DNA from: Oscillatoria sp. FACHB-1406
Lineage (GTDB): Bacteria; Cyanobacteriota; Cyanobacteriia; Cyanobacteriales; Spirulinaceae
Direction: 5' to 3'
DNA length: 64,000 nucleotides
Assembly (NCBI RefSeq): GCF_014698145.1
Contig: NZ_JACJSM010000008.1
Coordinates: 1 to 64,000, forward strand
The notes beneath the pieces were generated by a model. The model was not told the origin of the DNA. It did no database searches and saw only the letters and a program-made list of their open reading frames with translations. Below are positions 19,201 through 27,416 of this stretch, in pieces. The stretch's first letter is position 1. Each line of letters starts with the position of its first letter. A program made the translations under genes and the position numbers.

Positions 19201-19302
19201 CTTGCCCTCAACATCGGTAACGGTGTAAAGATTCCACCAGCGTCGATACTTCTCGTTCTCGCAAATGGATTGAAGGTAGGCGGAAAAATCGGGTTTCACC
19301 AT
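16249..19302 (-). CDS. NACHT NTPase with homogenised HEAT-repeat array (bacterial NLR-like)
   Basis: This 1017-aa protein has a short N-terminal segment with a YLQSICENEKYRRWW start. A NACHT-type STAND NTPase follows: Walker A GRPGSGKST at about 94-102 and Walker B LLLLFDGVNEL at about 179-189. A winged-helix region comes next. Thirteen 31-residue HEAT repeats then run from about 515 to 925, each containing an IGNE turn. The tail ends in QMNFYGNVTGAAGIVEGN. The repeats are nearly identical to one another. NACHT proteins with repeat sensors in bacteria include antiphage systems, and others act as cyanobacterial signalling ATPases. An 18-residue Gly/Asp/Arg insert (about 116-133) follows Walker A and is encoded by simple-sequence DNA. 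It is the first gene of a three-gene overlapping operon. Confidence 0.88.
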   Translation of the reverse strand: MVKPDFSAYLQSICENEKYRRWWNLYTVTDVEGKIREESQFSPFDFGLMVETVLPKDKKENEESPKRPAKEKIERLPVLQGIQKYAQGHVLLVGRPGSGKSTALVRLLLEESLRMREGWGDGETGGRGDGKIGLGEIPILVELRQYQTSILDLIDNALRRNQLRLKQPEIKELLNCGRLLLLFDGVNELPNDKARRDLKAFRENYGRVPAIFTTRDIGVGGDLGIEKRLEMQPLNETQMRQFVRAYLPQQGEEMLQRLQGRLREFGQTPLLLWMLCELFQQTGTIPPNLGLVFRCFAKSFECKIKEDVPVAPESRRWWGESLQHLAFAMMQGETPTELRVAIARREAEGILAEFLKDKVAYSPTRAKEFLEDLLEHHLLQLASNDQIEFRHQLLQEYYAAEALLPQVAKMNDAKLKRDYLNYLKWTEPVALMLALLEEETQAVRVVRLALEVDLMLGARLAGEVQPRFQGKTVELVEQLEVPEDFKIKLLGMTRSGCAVACLAQLLQDDFSWVRWEAVEALETIGNEAAVNPLISALQDDFSWVRSTAAEALGKIGNESTFNALISALQDEDLPVRWTAAQALANIGNEAAVNALISALQHKSSYVRRRAAEALKKIGNEAAVNALNLALQDENSSVRRTAAEALRKIGNEAALNALILDLQDKESSVRRTAAEALGNIGNEAAFNSLILDLQHKYSDVRRTAAEALGKIGNEAAVNSLISALQDEDSSVREKAAEALGKIGNEAAVNSLISALQHKDSYVRRRAAEALGKIGNEAAVNSLISALQHKDLSVRWRAAEALGKIGNEAAVNALILDLQDKDSSVRRTTAEALGNIGNEAAVNALISALQDKESYVRWRAAEVLGNIGNEAAVNTLVSALQDKESYVRWRAAEVLGNIGNEAAVNALISALQDKDSDVRGAAAESLGNIAPDRVLPQMWELLLRQKYDTTEIIEKIQERCKFYNYPLFHSPPVEDAKATQSEPSSVQMNFYGNVTGAAGIVEGNLNNPNLKDNDEKINN
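16531..17760 (-). repeat. 93-bp coding repeats, 13 units (HEAT array)
   Basis: Within the NACHT gene a 93-bp unit encoding a 31-aa HEAT repeat occurs 13 times, with 'ggcggcttcattgccgat' almost invariant in each unit on the plus strand. Variation is concentrated at the inter-helix positions (for example SSVRRT, SYVRWR, DLPVRWT). The near-identity at DNA level points to recent duplication or gene conversion. The reverse strand also stays open here by chance. Confidence 0.9.
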
Positions 19303-19558
19303 GCCATCGGCAGCGTGCGGGTACTGCTTCTATTTTACGTGGAGTTTTTTAGGGATTCTAGGATGAATTCGATCTCAATGGTGCGTTACGCTTTGGCTAA
19401 TGCACCCTACGGTACGAGTGGGGATGGGCATGGGGCTCTTAATGGTGCGTTACGCTTTGGCTAACGCACCCTACGGTACTACGGTACGAGCGAGGATTTT
19501 GGTTAACGCGCCCTACGGTACAATCGAGCTTGGCGATCGAGGACGGAGAATAGAAGTA
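19303..19558. repeat. Tandem GGTGCGTTACGC repeat units before the DUF6816-like gene
   Basis: Three units occur in succession: GGTGCGTTACGCTTTGGCTA...GCACCCTACGGTAC at 19379-19417 and 19443-19478, and a partial one at about 19500-19518. The reading frame of the downstream gene stays open through them, but the repeats are non-coding elsewhere and the true start lies after them. The promoter of the downstream gene must lie within or just past the repeats. Confidence 0.7.
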
Positions 19559-20311
19559 GTGAGAGCTTGGGTGAAAGTGCTGTTCGCGATCGCGCTTTGG
19601 TTGGGATTGGGGTTTTGCGGCAGTCCGGAGGCGCTGGCGGGGCGTTTGGGCGAGAGAGTTGCAGCCTTTCCGCAATGGCACGGCAAACCGCCCGTTGCGC
19701 CCGCAAAAGGAGATTTAGTTTATCCGGATTGGATGGCGGGAAACTGGCAAGTTACTGAGACTTTGGAGGAAATGGTTGCGCCTTTTGCGCCCGATTTAGT
19801 CACCCCCGGATTTGAGGGAAATCGCCGCTATTTAAAGGAAGCGATCGCGTTTCCGGTACGCTTTAATAGAAGTTCCACCGGAATTATTGCCGATCGCGCT
19901 TTTAATTCCCTCAACATCGGTAATGCTTATTTAGGAGAAGGGGCGGTGCGATCGGTTAAAGTCGATCCAGACAATCCCAATCGCCAAATTACTCAACTGC
20001 GAGAGGGGGGCGAATTCGTTTCTGTTATTACGAAACGAGGCAAAGAAATTCCGGCGAAAGAGCGCTTTATTACCACCGAAGTGAGCCAACAAATTTTTCG
20101 CAGTCCTACCCAACTTTATCTTAACGAAGTAGAAACAACGACCCAATATCAACACTCGGAACGCGATCGCATTTCAGCCGAACAAATGACGGCTATTTAC
20201 CTCTCGCCGCGCGATCCCGACTACTTCAAAGCTGGGAATGCTCCCATCGCCCTCTATCGCTATCATTTGGAGTTATCTAAACTTCAACTTCACGAGACAG
20301 AAGATGAATAA
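19559..20311 (+). CDS. DUF6816-like exported protein
   Basis: This 250-aa protein is of a type conserved in cyanobacteria and plastids. It has a signal peptide (VLFAIALWLGLGFCGSPEALAG) and a mature part with FPQWHGKPP, GDLVYPDWMAGNWQVTETLE, TPGFEGNRRYL and a beta-rich remainder. I recall these as DUF6816 features but did not search. Function is unknown; a thylakoid-lumen or periplasmic location is likely. I choose the GTG at 19559 because GGAG lies about ten bases upstream and the signal peptide begins there. The longer open frame from 19400 would only translate intergenic repeats. Confidence 0.7.
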   Translation: MRAWVKVLFAIALWLGLGFCGSPEALAGRLGERVAAFPQWHGKPPVAPAKGDLVYPDWMAGNWQVTETLEEMVAPFAPDLVTPGFEGNRRYLKEAIAFPVRFNRSSTGIIADRAFNSLNIGNAYLGEGAVRSVKVDPDNPNRQITQLREGGEFVSVITKRGKEIPAKERFITTEVSQQIFRSPTQLYLNEVETTTQYQHSERDRISAEQMTAIYLSPRDPDYFKAGNAPIALYRYHLELSKLQLHETEDE

Positions 20312-20378
20312 TGGATAACGTATTGAAGAATTCTGAAAACTGAGTCAACTGTTAATGATTCACCAAAGCCTTAAATAA

Positions 20379-20398
20379 GGACGTTGTATACAACGTCC
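20379..20398. repeat. GGACGTTGTATACAACGTCC palindrome
   Basis: This perfect 20-bp palindrome is followed by CTACC. Close copies lie at 9041-9060 and 48458-48485. It lies between the convergent DUF6816-like and tldD genes. As RNA it would form a hairpin, but there is no T run. Confidence 0.8.
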
Positions 20399-20466
20399 CT
20401 ACCATTAATCGCTCGGCTAGACTGAAGACGAAATCAAACCTCTATTTAAGATTGATTTAGGACTAT

Positions 20467-21936
20467 TTAACGTCCGCCGACAGTAATCGAATCGACTTTT
20501 AAATGCGGCTGTCCGACAGTAACGTAAATGCTACCGCTGACCGAACCGCAAAAACCTGCCGCCAATCCTAAATCGTTGGAACACATCGAGATTTTATTCA
20601 TAATCTCTTTGGCTTCGCCGATTAAAATTGCGCCCTTCAACGGCTTCGTAATTTTGCCGTTTTCAATTAAATAAGCTTCATCGACTCCAAAGTTAAATTC
20701 ACCCGTCGCGCCGACGCTACCGCCGCCCATTTTTTTGCAATAAATGCCTTTATCAACGGAGGAAAATAGGTCATCACTGCTATAGCTTCCGGGAGCGATA
20801 TAAGTATTTCGCATCCGCGAGGCGGCGGCATAGGCGTAACTTTGACGGCGGCCGCTTCCGGTGCGCGGATGTCCGGTACGGAGGGAACCGGCGCGATCGC
20901 TGAGGAAGTTTTTCAGGATACCATTCTCAATTAATAGAGTACGCTGGGTCGGCATTCCTTCATCGTCCATATCAACGCTGCCAAACGCTTCATCGGTGCG
21001 CCCTTCATCCCACGCCGTCAAGCTTTCATGGGCAATCTTTTCGCCCTTTTTATCCATAAATGGGGTCGTTTGCGCTTCGATTTGCGTTGTCTCCAGCAAA
21101 TGTCCGCAAGCTTCGTGGAAAATCACGCCGCCGAATTTATTCGCCATAATTACCGGGTAGTTTCCCGATTCGACATAATCGGCATAAAGCATCTTTCCTG
21201 CCGTTTCTGCCAATCCTTCCGCTGTCGTTTCGTAATCCCAAGTGCGAAGGAAATTAGGGTTGCTGGTATCGCCGTCGCGCTGGGCGTTAGAGGAACGGTG
21301 TTCGCCATCAGCACACAGAAGATTAAAGCCGACTGACTGGGTTAAGCGAATATCGCGGGCAAAAGTACCATCGCTGGCTGCAACTAGGACTTCTTGCCAA
21401 TCGCGGAAGTAGGACGCGCGGCGAGATTGAACGTGGGAGGCTTTTTGATTGAGTTTGTCGTTGGCGGCGAGTAAGATATCGCCCATTTCTTGCATGGAAC
21501 TAACTTGACTCAACCACGTTTCTTTATCCTTTGCGGTGGCATAGTCGCGGAACAGTTCGAGGTAAATTTCTGGGATGTGAGCGTTGGGGGAAGGCAGGCT
21601 GAGTCCGAGAATGCCTAAAGCTTTTTCTAATGCCGATTTTAAGCCCTTGAAGGTCAGGTTGTTGGTGCTGACGTAGCAATCTCTTTTACCGCGAAAAACG
21701 CGCACGCCCGCGCCAGTGGAGAGGTTGGGTGAAATGCTGGTAATGCGATCGTCTTCGGCGAGGCAGCTAATATAATTGGTTTTTTCGAGGAAGAATTCAA
21801 CGAAGTCTGCACCGGCGGCGCGTCCCAAACCGAGGAGGGTGGATAGGGGCGTTTCCCAGGTGAGGTCGAAGCGATCGGTGGGGGTAGGATATTGGAGGGT
21901 AGGAAGTTCTTTGGAGAGGAGGAGGGTCGGTGGCAT
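20467..21936 (-). CDS. tldD: TldD/PmbA family metallopeptidase
   Basis: The 489-aa protein has the TldD zinc motif HEACGH (residues 274-279) in a [14 protein letters not shown] context, the N-terminal domain of the family and C-terminal [15 protein letters not shown]. TldD pairs with TldE/PmbA to form a protease that trims peptides such as microcin B17 or CcdA in E. coli. Cyanobacteria keep both partners, but the TldE gene is not in this window. The HExxxH motif makes this the catalytic TldD partner rather than TldE. The gene is convergent with the DUF6816-like gene and divergent from the FKBP gene. Confidence 0.9.
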   Translation of the reverse strand: MPPTLLLSKELPTLQYPTPTDRFDLTWETPLSTLLGLGRAAGADFVEFFLEKTNYISCLAEDDRITSISPNLSTGAGVRVFRGKRDCYVSTNNLTFKGLKSALEKALGILGLSLPSPNAHIPEIYLELFRDYATAKDKETWLSQVSSMQEMGDILLAANDKLNQKASHVQSRRASYFRDWQEVLVAASDGTFARDIRLTQSVGFNLLCADGEHRSSNAQRDGDTSNPNFLRTWDYETTAEGLAETAGKMLYADYVESGNYPVIMANKFGGVIFHEACGHLLETTQIEAQTTPFMDKKGEKIAHESLTAWDEGRTDEAFGSVDMDDEGMPTQRTLLIENGILKNFLSDRAGSLRTGHPRTGSGRRQSYAYAAASRMRNTYIAPGSYSSDDLFSSVDKGIYCKKMGGGSVGATGEFNFGVDEAYLIENGKITKPLKGAILIGEAKEIMNKISMCSNDLGLAAGFCGSVSGSIYVTVGQPHLKVDSITVGGR

Positions 21937-22084
21937 AGGGTTTTTTTCGATGTTCTTAGCAATCTAGCCTTGATTTCCAGTTTGACACACTCTCCTCTAG
22001 AATTGCTACGCTACACATTGAGCTTTGGGGATGGGTTCCCCTATGGCGTTGAATTGTTTAAGGATGTTTAGGAAGATAAGATTA

Positions 22085-22630
22085 ATGAGAGAAATTTTAA
22101 TTAGCTTCGTCGCGATCGCGATTTGTGCTGTAATCTTTGTGCTGGGTTTGACGTTCGGCACGGGCGAACGTACCGATGCTGTTGCGGCCCCCGTTGAACC
22201 GGCTGCCGCTGTCGCTACTGCCCTCCCAACCGCAGAAGGAGCTATGCTGGTAGCGACAAACGAACAACAGGAAACAAAGAACATGGAAAATACCGTCACC
22301 ACCGATTCGGGGCTGCAATATGTCGATATAGTGGAAGGAACGGGCGCGCAGCCCCAAAAAGGGCAAACGGTGGTCGTTCATTACACCGGAACTCTGGAAA
22401 ATGGAAGCAAGTTTGATAGTTCCCGCGATCGCAATCAGCCCTTTTCTTTTAAGCTAGGAGTCGGTCAAGTAATTAAGGGTTGGGATGAAGGAGTCGGTTC
22501 CATGAAAGTGGGCGGACGGCGCAAACTCATCATTCCCGCCGACCTCGGTTATGGCGCGCGCGGTGCGGGCGGTGTGATTCCTCCCAATGCTACGCTAATT
22601 TTTGATGTGGAATTGCTGAAGATTGCTTAA
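22085..22630 (+). CDS. FKBP-type peptidyl-prolyl cis-trans isomerase
   Basis: This 181-aa protein has an N-terminal hydrophobic segment ([22 protein letters not shown]) acting as signal anchor or signal peptide, and an Ala/Pro/Val-rich linker. A complete FKBP domain (about residues 75-181) carries [49 protein letters not shown] and [13 protein letters not shown]. It catalyses proline isomerisation outside the cytoplasm or at the thylakoid. I use the ATG at 22085 (AGGA about ten bases upstream) rather than the open frame from 22025. Confidence 0.92.
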   Translation: MREILISFVAIAICAVIFVLGLTFGTGERTDAVAAPVEPAAAVATALPTAEGAMLVATNEQQETKNMENTVTTDSGLQYVDIVEGTGAQPQKGQTVVVHYTGTLENGSKFDSSRDRNQPFSFKLGVGQVIKGWDEGVGSMKVGGRRKLIIPADLGYGARGAGGVIPPNATLIFDVELLKIA

Positions 22631-22746
22631 GAATCGATGATGGAAGGCGGGGCAATTTCAGGAGAGGACGCGCGATGGCTAACCTTTCCGATATTGCCCC
22701 GCTTGTTGATACTGCTAAGTTTAGCTTTCTATAAAAATTAAAAGGT

Positions 22747-23580
22747 ATGATTTGCGGACTGTTAGCAGGAGCGAGTTATCCCCTGCGTGCGATAAGACTT
22801 TTTCAGAAAGCACCCCGCCTCTTGGGTTTTCTTATCGTTCCCATCCTACTCAATGCTGTCATTGGAACTGTTTTGTACGCGGGCTTACTTTTCCCGTCTT
22901 GGCAGGGCTTAACGAGTTTAACTCAACTGCTGGATCTGAAATTCGATGCTTGGGTTGCCAATCGAGCGGCTTGGCTGCATTATTTTGACTATGCTATTTT
23001 GGCATTGGGATGGCTATTGCGGGCGCTTCTCGTGCCAATTTTATTGTTAATTACGGGCTTTATTTTTTTGCAATTTGGATCGATTTTGGGCGCGCCGTGG
23101 TATGGAAAATTATCGGAACAAATTGAAGAGTTTCAGTTAGGTCGCGTTGAGATTGTTGAGGTTAATATTTTTCAGGATATCGGGCGCGCTTTGCTTTTTG
23201 AGGTAAAAAAGATCGGGCTGTGGTTAGCGATCGGTTTGCCTTTGTTATTGCTTAATTTTATTCCGGGATTGGGAACTGCGATCGCGACGGCGGGAGGAAT
23301 TACCTTAACCGCAATGATTGCCTGTTTGGACTTTCTCGATGGGCCTTCCGAACGTCGCCGTTTCAGCTTTCGCAAAAAGCTAAGCTTGGTGTTTCAAACG
23401 TTCCCCGCTAGCGTAAGTTTTAGCGCGCTTTGCTGGCTTCTTAGCAGCATTCCTTTGGTTAATTTAGTGACTATCCCCATCTGTGTCGCTTCCGGGACGC
23501 TATTTTGGTGCGATCGCGTTTTGCCGAAACTTTCGCCAGTTCGCTCTGCCCGACTTTCTAACCCTTCACTCGAATCTTAA
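22747..23580 (+). CDS. EI24 (CysZ-like) domain membrane protein
   Basis: The 277-aa protein has several membrane segments. It opens with the EI24/CysZ-type pattern (GASYPLRAIRLFQKAPRLLGFLIVPILLN), and ends with the conserved PSERRRFSFRKKL and a further hydrophobic pair. CysZ members import sulfate. Other EI24 proteins have no assigned substrate, so transport function is only suggested. It starts 116 bp after the FKBP gene on the same strand and may be cotranscribed or have its own promoter. It is convergent with the MBL-fold gene, with 8 bp between stops. Confidence 0.78.
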   Translation: MICGLLAGASYPLRAIRLFQKAPRLLGFLIVPILLNAVIGTVLYAGLLFPSWQGLTSLTQLLDLKFDAWVANRAAWLHYFDYAILALGWLLRALLVPILLLITGFIFLQFGSILGAPWYGKLSEQIEEFQLGRVEIVEVNIFQDIGRALLFEVKKIGLWLAIGLPLLLLNFIPGLGTAIATAGGITLTAMIACLDFLDGPSERRRFSFRKKLSLVFQTFPASVSFSALCWLLSSIPLVNLVTIPICVASGTLFWCDRVLPKLSPVRSARLSNPSLES

Positions 23581-23588
23581 GGGCTGCT

Positions 23589-24497
23589 TCAGCATACTGA
23601 AACGACCATTCCTTCCCGTGCTAAGCAAATATTAGGAGTTATCGCTCTGAGTTTCTGTTCTACGGTATCGAGAAAATTGTCATCATCGTCGGGATGATAC
23701 ATTGACAAGACAACTTCTTTGGCGCGAGATTCCTTCGCTAAGGTCATCCTAGAGTGCAATGATGAATTCAGGCTAGCGAGCTTTAATTTAGATTCGCCCT
23801 GTCGCAGTACCATCGGTGCATCTAAAATCACCAGTTCTGCGCCCTTCGTCAATTCCAATAACAGATCGTAGCAGCCCTCAAAGAGCGCTTGCGTCTCTGT
23901 CGCGTAGACGACAGACTTCCCTTGATACTGAATGCGATAAGCCAAGGACGGACAAGTTTCTTTTAAAAATTTGGCTTCTACTAATACATCGTCCAATTGA
24001 TAAGTTTTATTCTCAGTTAGGTTATGAAATTCCATTGCCGATTGCATAACTTGCATGGGAACGGGGAAATTTGGGCCTAACATTTGGGCTTGCAGGCGCT
24101 CTTTAAATGTAGTTCCGTCGAGCGTCCCCGCCCCGTAGATATGGAAGCGATTAATGGGAATAAAACCGGGGACAAAAAAGGGAAAGCCTTGAATTCTATC
24201 CCAATGGTAGTCCGTAAAAAAGAGGTGAGCTTCGACCGGCATTTGACCGAGCAAACTATTACCCAATTGACGCAATCCCGTACCGCCATCAAAAATTAAG
24301 CGCTTGTCGTTCAAACGCATTTCCACGCAGGAGGTATTCCCGCCATAGCGGAGCGTATCTTGACCTGGAGCCGCTACTTGACCTCTAACTCCCCAAAATT
24401 GAATGTCAAAGTGTGCTGCGGGGTTTTCCTCCCGGACATCCATAGGGTTCATCTCTCGTTCTAACTTTAGGCGGGCTGACTGGGTTGCTGATACCAT
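23589..24497 (-). CDS. MBL-fold protein with degenerate metal-binding motif
   Basis: The fold is recognisable from FWGVRGQVAAPGQDTLRYGGNTSCVE, LIFDGGTGLRQLG and IQGFPFF, features of the metallo-beta-lactamase-fold hydrolases that normally carry THxHWDHIQG. Here the motif reads TDYHWDRIQG (about residues 95-104), so two of the metal-ligand His are replaced by Asp and Arg. Later ligands also look altered (YATETQ, LDAPMV). It may have lost hydrolase activity and work as a binding or regulatory protein. I start at the ATG giving MVSATQSARLK; an ATG 45 bases further in (MNPMDVREE) is also possible, and the open frame to 24608 begins with TTG. Confidence 0.75.
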   Translation of the reverse strand: MVSATQSARLKLEREMNPMDVREENPAAHFDIQFWGVRGQVAAPGQDTLRYGGNTSCVEMRLNDKRLIFDGGTGLRQLGNSLLGQMPVEAHLFFTDYHWDRIQGFPFFVPGFIPINRFHIYGAGTLDGTTFKERLQAQMLGPNFPVPMQVMQSAMEFHNLTENKTYQLDDVLVEAKFLKETCPSLAYRIQYQGKSVVYATETQALFEGCYDLLLELTKGAELVILDAPMVLRQGESKLKLASLNSSLHSRMTLAKESRAKEVVLSMYHPDDDDNFLDTVEQKLRAITPNICLAREGMVVSVC

Positions 24498-24869
24498 GTT
24501 TACAGGGGAAGAACGCTGCGGGCTGAAAGCAGTGGTGACGAAGGAGAGCGAGCTAATAATTGCTTGCCCTAAGTCGCCCGCAACGTAAAAATCGAAAGCG
24601 AAGGGCAAGACACGGCAGATTTAGATCGGTTATAGCTCCCAATATGCGTAAGGATAGGAGCTTGCCAACAAAATTGGGTCGTATAAATAATAGGAAGCTG
24701 GAAATTGCTCCCCCGATCGATTGGCACCCTCAACCCGAGCGGACAAGAAGTAAGCCGGTTGCCCCTAATACTACCGTAAGAAGCCCTAAAAATTGGTGAG
24801 CTATGTCACAGCAAAGGAGCCTTTTTAGGGCTGGGACTGCCTCTCAATTCTAGGGGAGCGATCGCCCAG

Positions 24870-25379
24870 TTAACCCGCCGCTTTGATACACTGTTCGATC
24901 AGTGCGGTAACATCGCTTCCTTGCTTCCAGCCGAGGATTTCTGTCTCTTTTCGCTCTAAATTCTTGTACGTCCGGAAGAATTCAGCAATTTCCTCGAGGC
25001 GATGGGGAGAAATGTTTTCTAAGGAGTGAATTTGTGCGTAGCGGGGGTCTTTAGCAGGAACGCAGAGCAGCTTTTCATCGCGATCGCCGCCGTCAATCAT
25101 TTCTAGCATCCCGATGGGGCGGGCGGCAATCACGCAACCGGGGAAGGTGGGTTGGTCGATCAGAACCATTCCATCGAGGGGATCGCCATCATCGGCGAGG
25201 GTATTTGGAATGAACCCGTAGTCGTAAGGATATTGGACTGAGGAGTAGAGGACGCGATCGAGAGCGAAGGCGTTCAAATCTTTGTCAAATTCGTATTTAT
25301 TTTTGCTCCCGGCTGGAATTTCGATTAAAACGTTGAGCAGTCCGGGTTTGGGTTGAGGGGGAATGCGCGATAAATCCAA
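24870..25379 (-). CDS. ppa: Inorganic pyrophosphatase, family I
   Basis: It hydrolyses pyrophosphate to phosphate in the cytoplasm, pulling biosynthetic reactions forward. Diagnostic stretches are [27 protein letters not shown] and the catalytic [10 protein letters not shown]. The start is a TTG at 25379, with GGAGG five bases upstream, giving [13 protein letters not shown] as in cyanobacterial homologues and a 169-aa protein of normal length. The longer open frame to 25475 adds a non-homologous leader. Confidence 0.93.
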   Translation of the reverse strand: MDLSRIPPQPKPGLLNVLIEIPAGSKNKYEFDKDLNAFALDRVLYSSVQYPYDYGFIPNTLADDGDPLDGMVLIDQPTFPGCVIAARPIGMLEMIDGGDRDEKLLCVPAKDPRYAQIHSLENISPHRLEEIAEFFRTYKNLERKETEILGWKQGSDVTALIEQCIKAAG

Positions 25380-25575
25380 GAGAGTGCCTCCGAAATAATA
25401 GACGACGTTAAAAATGCGACAGCGCAGTTTGCGATCGCGCTGCACTCGGGGGAAAAGCAAGAACTTTTCCTCCAAGCTAGCATTCTATACGCAATTCGGC
25501 CGTCTAAAACGCCAACCTCGTTGGAGTTCCAAGATTGTCTGGTGCTGATTTAACGGTGGCTGGAGTCTCTTGAAT

Positions 25576-25767
25576 TTATAGGGGACCCAACTTGTCTAAA
25601 GCGTAAACGTTCGGGGGGGAAGATGCCCGGTTATTACTGGAGGAGTAGTACGCAATGCTTAAAGTCGGAACCAGCAAGGTTAAAATCGCGATCGCGGTTC
25701 CTAATATCTGCGCCCATCTTATACTCGGAGGGTCGGACGCAGGGGTAGAAGAGCTACTCAGATCCAT
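25576..25767 (-). CDS. Small single-TM protein, function unknown
   Basis: This 63-aa product has a polar Ser/Pro-rich N-terminus, a single membrane helix (ILGTAIAILTLLVPTLSIAYY, about residues 21-41) and a short Ser/Asn-rich C-terminus. The shape and WAQILGT start of the helix look like small conserved cyanobacterial membrane proteins, but I do not know a function. No clear RBS precedes the ATG. It ends 197 bp upstream of ppa on the same strand. Confidence 0.5.
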   Translation of the reverse strand: MDLSSSSTPASDPPSIRWAQILGTAIAILTLLVPTLSIAYYSSSNNRASSPPNVYALDKLGPL

Positions 25768-25951
25768 AAAAAAATTGAAATGTCTAAAAGGTTAGATGCA
25801 CGTTTAAAGTTCGCAGTCGAGAAGCGACTCCGCTACTTTATATTATTCTAACGACTTCTTAGAAATCGAGTTGTATTAACGATCGCGAATTCTTATCGGA
25901 AAATTCGCTACAGGCATCCGCCTTTGAGAAGAACTTTTCGAGGAAAAAGAC

Positions 25952-25984
25952 AAAATAAAAAACCGCCGCAGCAATCGGGGCGGT
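25952..25984 (-). terminator. Rho-independent terminator after the DUF362 gene
   Basis: Read on the minus strand, an ACCGCC...GGCGGT hairpin with an 11-base loop is followed by TTTTTTATTTTG. It lies about 87 bp past the stop of the DUF362 gene. The 304-bp gap around it (25768-26071) otherwise shows nothing coding. Confidence 0.75.
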
Positions 25985-26071
25985 CTGGATAAGCAATCGG
26001 AGGGTGTTGTTAGTCTACGATCGCGGAAAATAATAGTTTGTTACCGATTTTACAAGCTTGCCTAACGTCTC

Positions 26072-27037
26072 CTAATTACGAACCTTAGCGTAGGCGCGCA
26101 TCGGTTCTTTGATAAAGCGAATGTAGAAATGCTTAAAGCTCGATCTCAGCACGCGCGGCAGCCCGAAATCAATCGGCATCATCGCTTCAGGTAACTTCCA
26201 ATCGGGGCAGCTTAAAGCGCTCGGAGATTGCAAGGGAAATTCAATCGCCGAGCGCTCCGGCAGGAGTCCCAAACGCTGAGATGCAGCCGCAGTGGGGACA
26301 ACAGCCGGATCGACATTCAAAATTTCCATGAAAGCGCGATCGAGAGCAAACACATTCGCCGATGCCCCCAAAACGCCCAAAAATTTGGGTTCGCCGCCAC
26401 TCGGCCCGTTCCCCTCATGACCGATAATACCGTCAACGATAGTTAAATTCGGCGCGATCGCCCTTGCCGTCTCCACCAGCATTTCCCCAAAACGGTCGGC
26501 ATCCTTCCCCGCTTCCATGTGCCACCAAGCCTTCATCTTACCCGGCACGCAACCAAACAGATTTTTCACGCCCAACGTCAGCGTTAACTGAACGTGGGAC
26601 TTCACCTTGGGCAGATTAATCAAAACATCGGCTTCCATTGCTTCCTTCGACAGGCGCAAATGACCGAATTGCTCGCTTTCTGTCGCGTAGCGATGGCCGC
26701 TGAACTCCACAATCGGCAGGTCGAGGTCTTGAATCAACGGCAGATAGCCATTACTTTGGACGATACCCCGAACCGTCCCAAAAGCAGGACTATCGCCCAA
26801 AAAAGGTTCGCCGCCCGCTTCCCGCACCAACTGCGCGACGCAATAGACCAATTCCGGACGGGTAATACATTCCTTACCCGGTCTGCTACCGGTCAAAAGG
26901 TTGGGTTTGAGCAAAACGCGATCGCCTCTTTTAACAAAAGCCCCCATTCCCCCTAACGGTTCCAGGAGCTTTTCAAGATCGGCGCGCAGGCGTTGGAGTT
27001 CGTAAGACTCGGCACGAAGTAAGCTGACAGTCGGCAT
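26072..27037 (-). CDS. DUF362 domain protein
   Basis: The 321-aa protein carries the DUF362 core: RVLLKPNLLTGSRPGKECITR, a GDSPAFGT segment, LINLPKVKSH and GVKNLFGCVPGKMK-WWH. No CxxCxxC ferredoxin motif is present, unlike in some relatives. The family function is unknown. I start at the ATG giving MPTVSLLRAE; the frame is open to 27109, but that leader looks unrelated to the family. A strong terminator follows at 25952-25984. Confidence 0.82.
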   Translation of the reverse strand: MPTVSLLRAESYELQRLRADLEKLLEPLGGMGAFVKRGDRVLLKPNLLTGSRPGKECITRPELVYCVAQLVREAGGEPFLGDSPAFGTVRGIVQSNGYLPLIQDLDLPIVEFSGHRYATESEQFGHLRLSKEAMEADVLINLPKVKSHVQLTLTLGVKNLFGCVPGKMKAWWHMEAGKDADRFGEMLVETARAIAPNLTIVDGIIGHEGNGPSGGEPKFLGVLGASANVFALDRAFMEILNVDPAVVPTAAASQRLGLLPERSAIEFPLQSPSALSCPDWKLPEAMMPIDFGLPRVLRSSFKHFYIRFIKEPMRAYAKVRN

Positions 27038-27416
27038 AGATAAATCGTTAATCGTTATAGATAGTAAAAAAAAACAAAGGTTTTGAACTGTAACCTCATT
27101 CTTACCCAAGGCTAACCATTTCTAACGTCTCATACTCGATAAAAACCTAAATTTTGAGCCTTGCGACCCAAGAATACGGCTTGCAGCTTACGATAGAGTT
27201 AGGACTTCAAACTCCGGCGAACTCGCGTCCAAAGGGCGTTTCCGCGCCGCTGATTTGATGCCGCGTCACTGGCGATGCAGTCAGAAAATTGTTCTATCGA
27301 TTGCTGAAAGAGTTGACGTTCAATGAAAACAGTTAGAGAATAAGGCACATCCATCGGTCGCGTTCTGCGGGCGCTGCACCGAAAGCGCTAAATCGCCAAG
27401 TCGCTGTGAGATTTAT
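27038..27416. other. Divergent promoter region
   Basis: This gap separates the divergent DUF362 and 677-aa repeat-protein genes. I see no RNA gene, repeat or strong palindrome. Promoters for both genes are presumed here. Confidence 0.35.

Noticed and set aside
19400-19558. N-terminal extension of the DUF6816-like protein
   Set aside because: The extension translates intergenic GGTGCGTTACGC repeats; a GTG with RBS and signal peptide begins at 19559.
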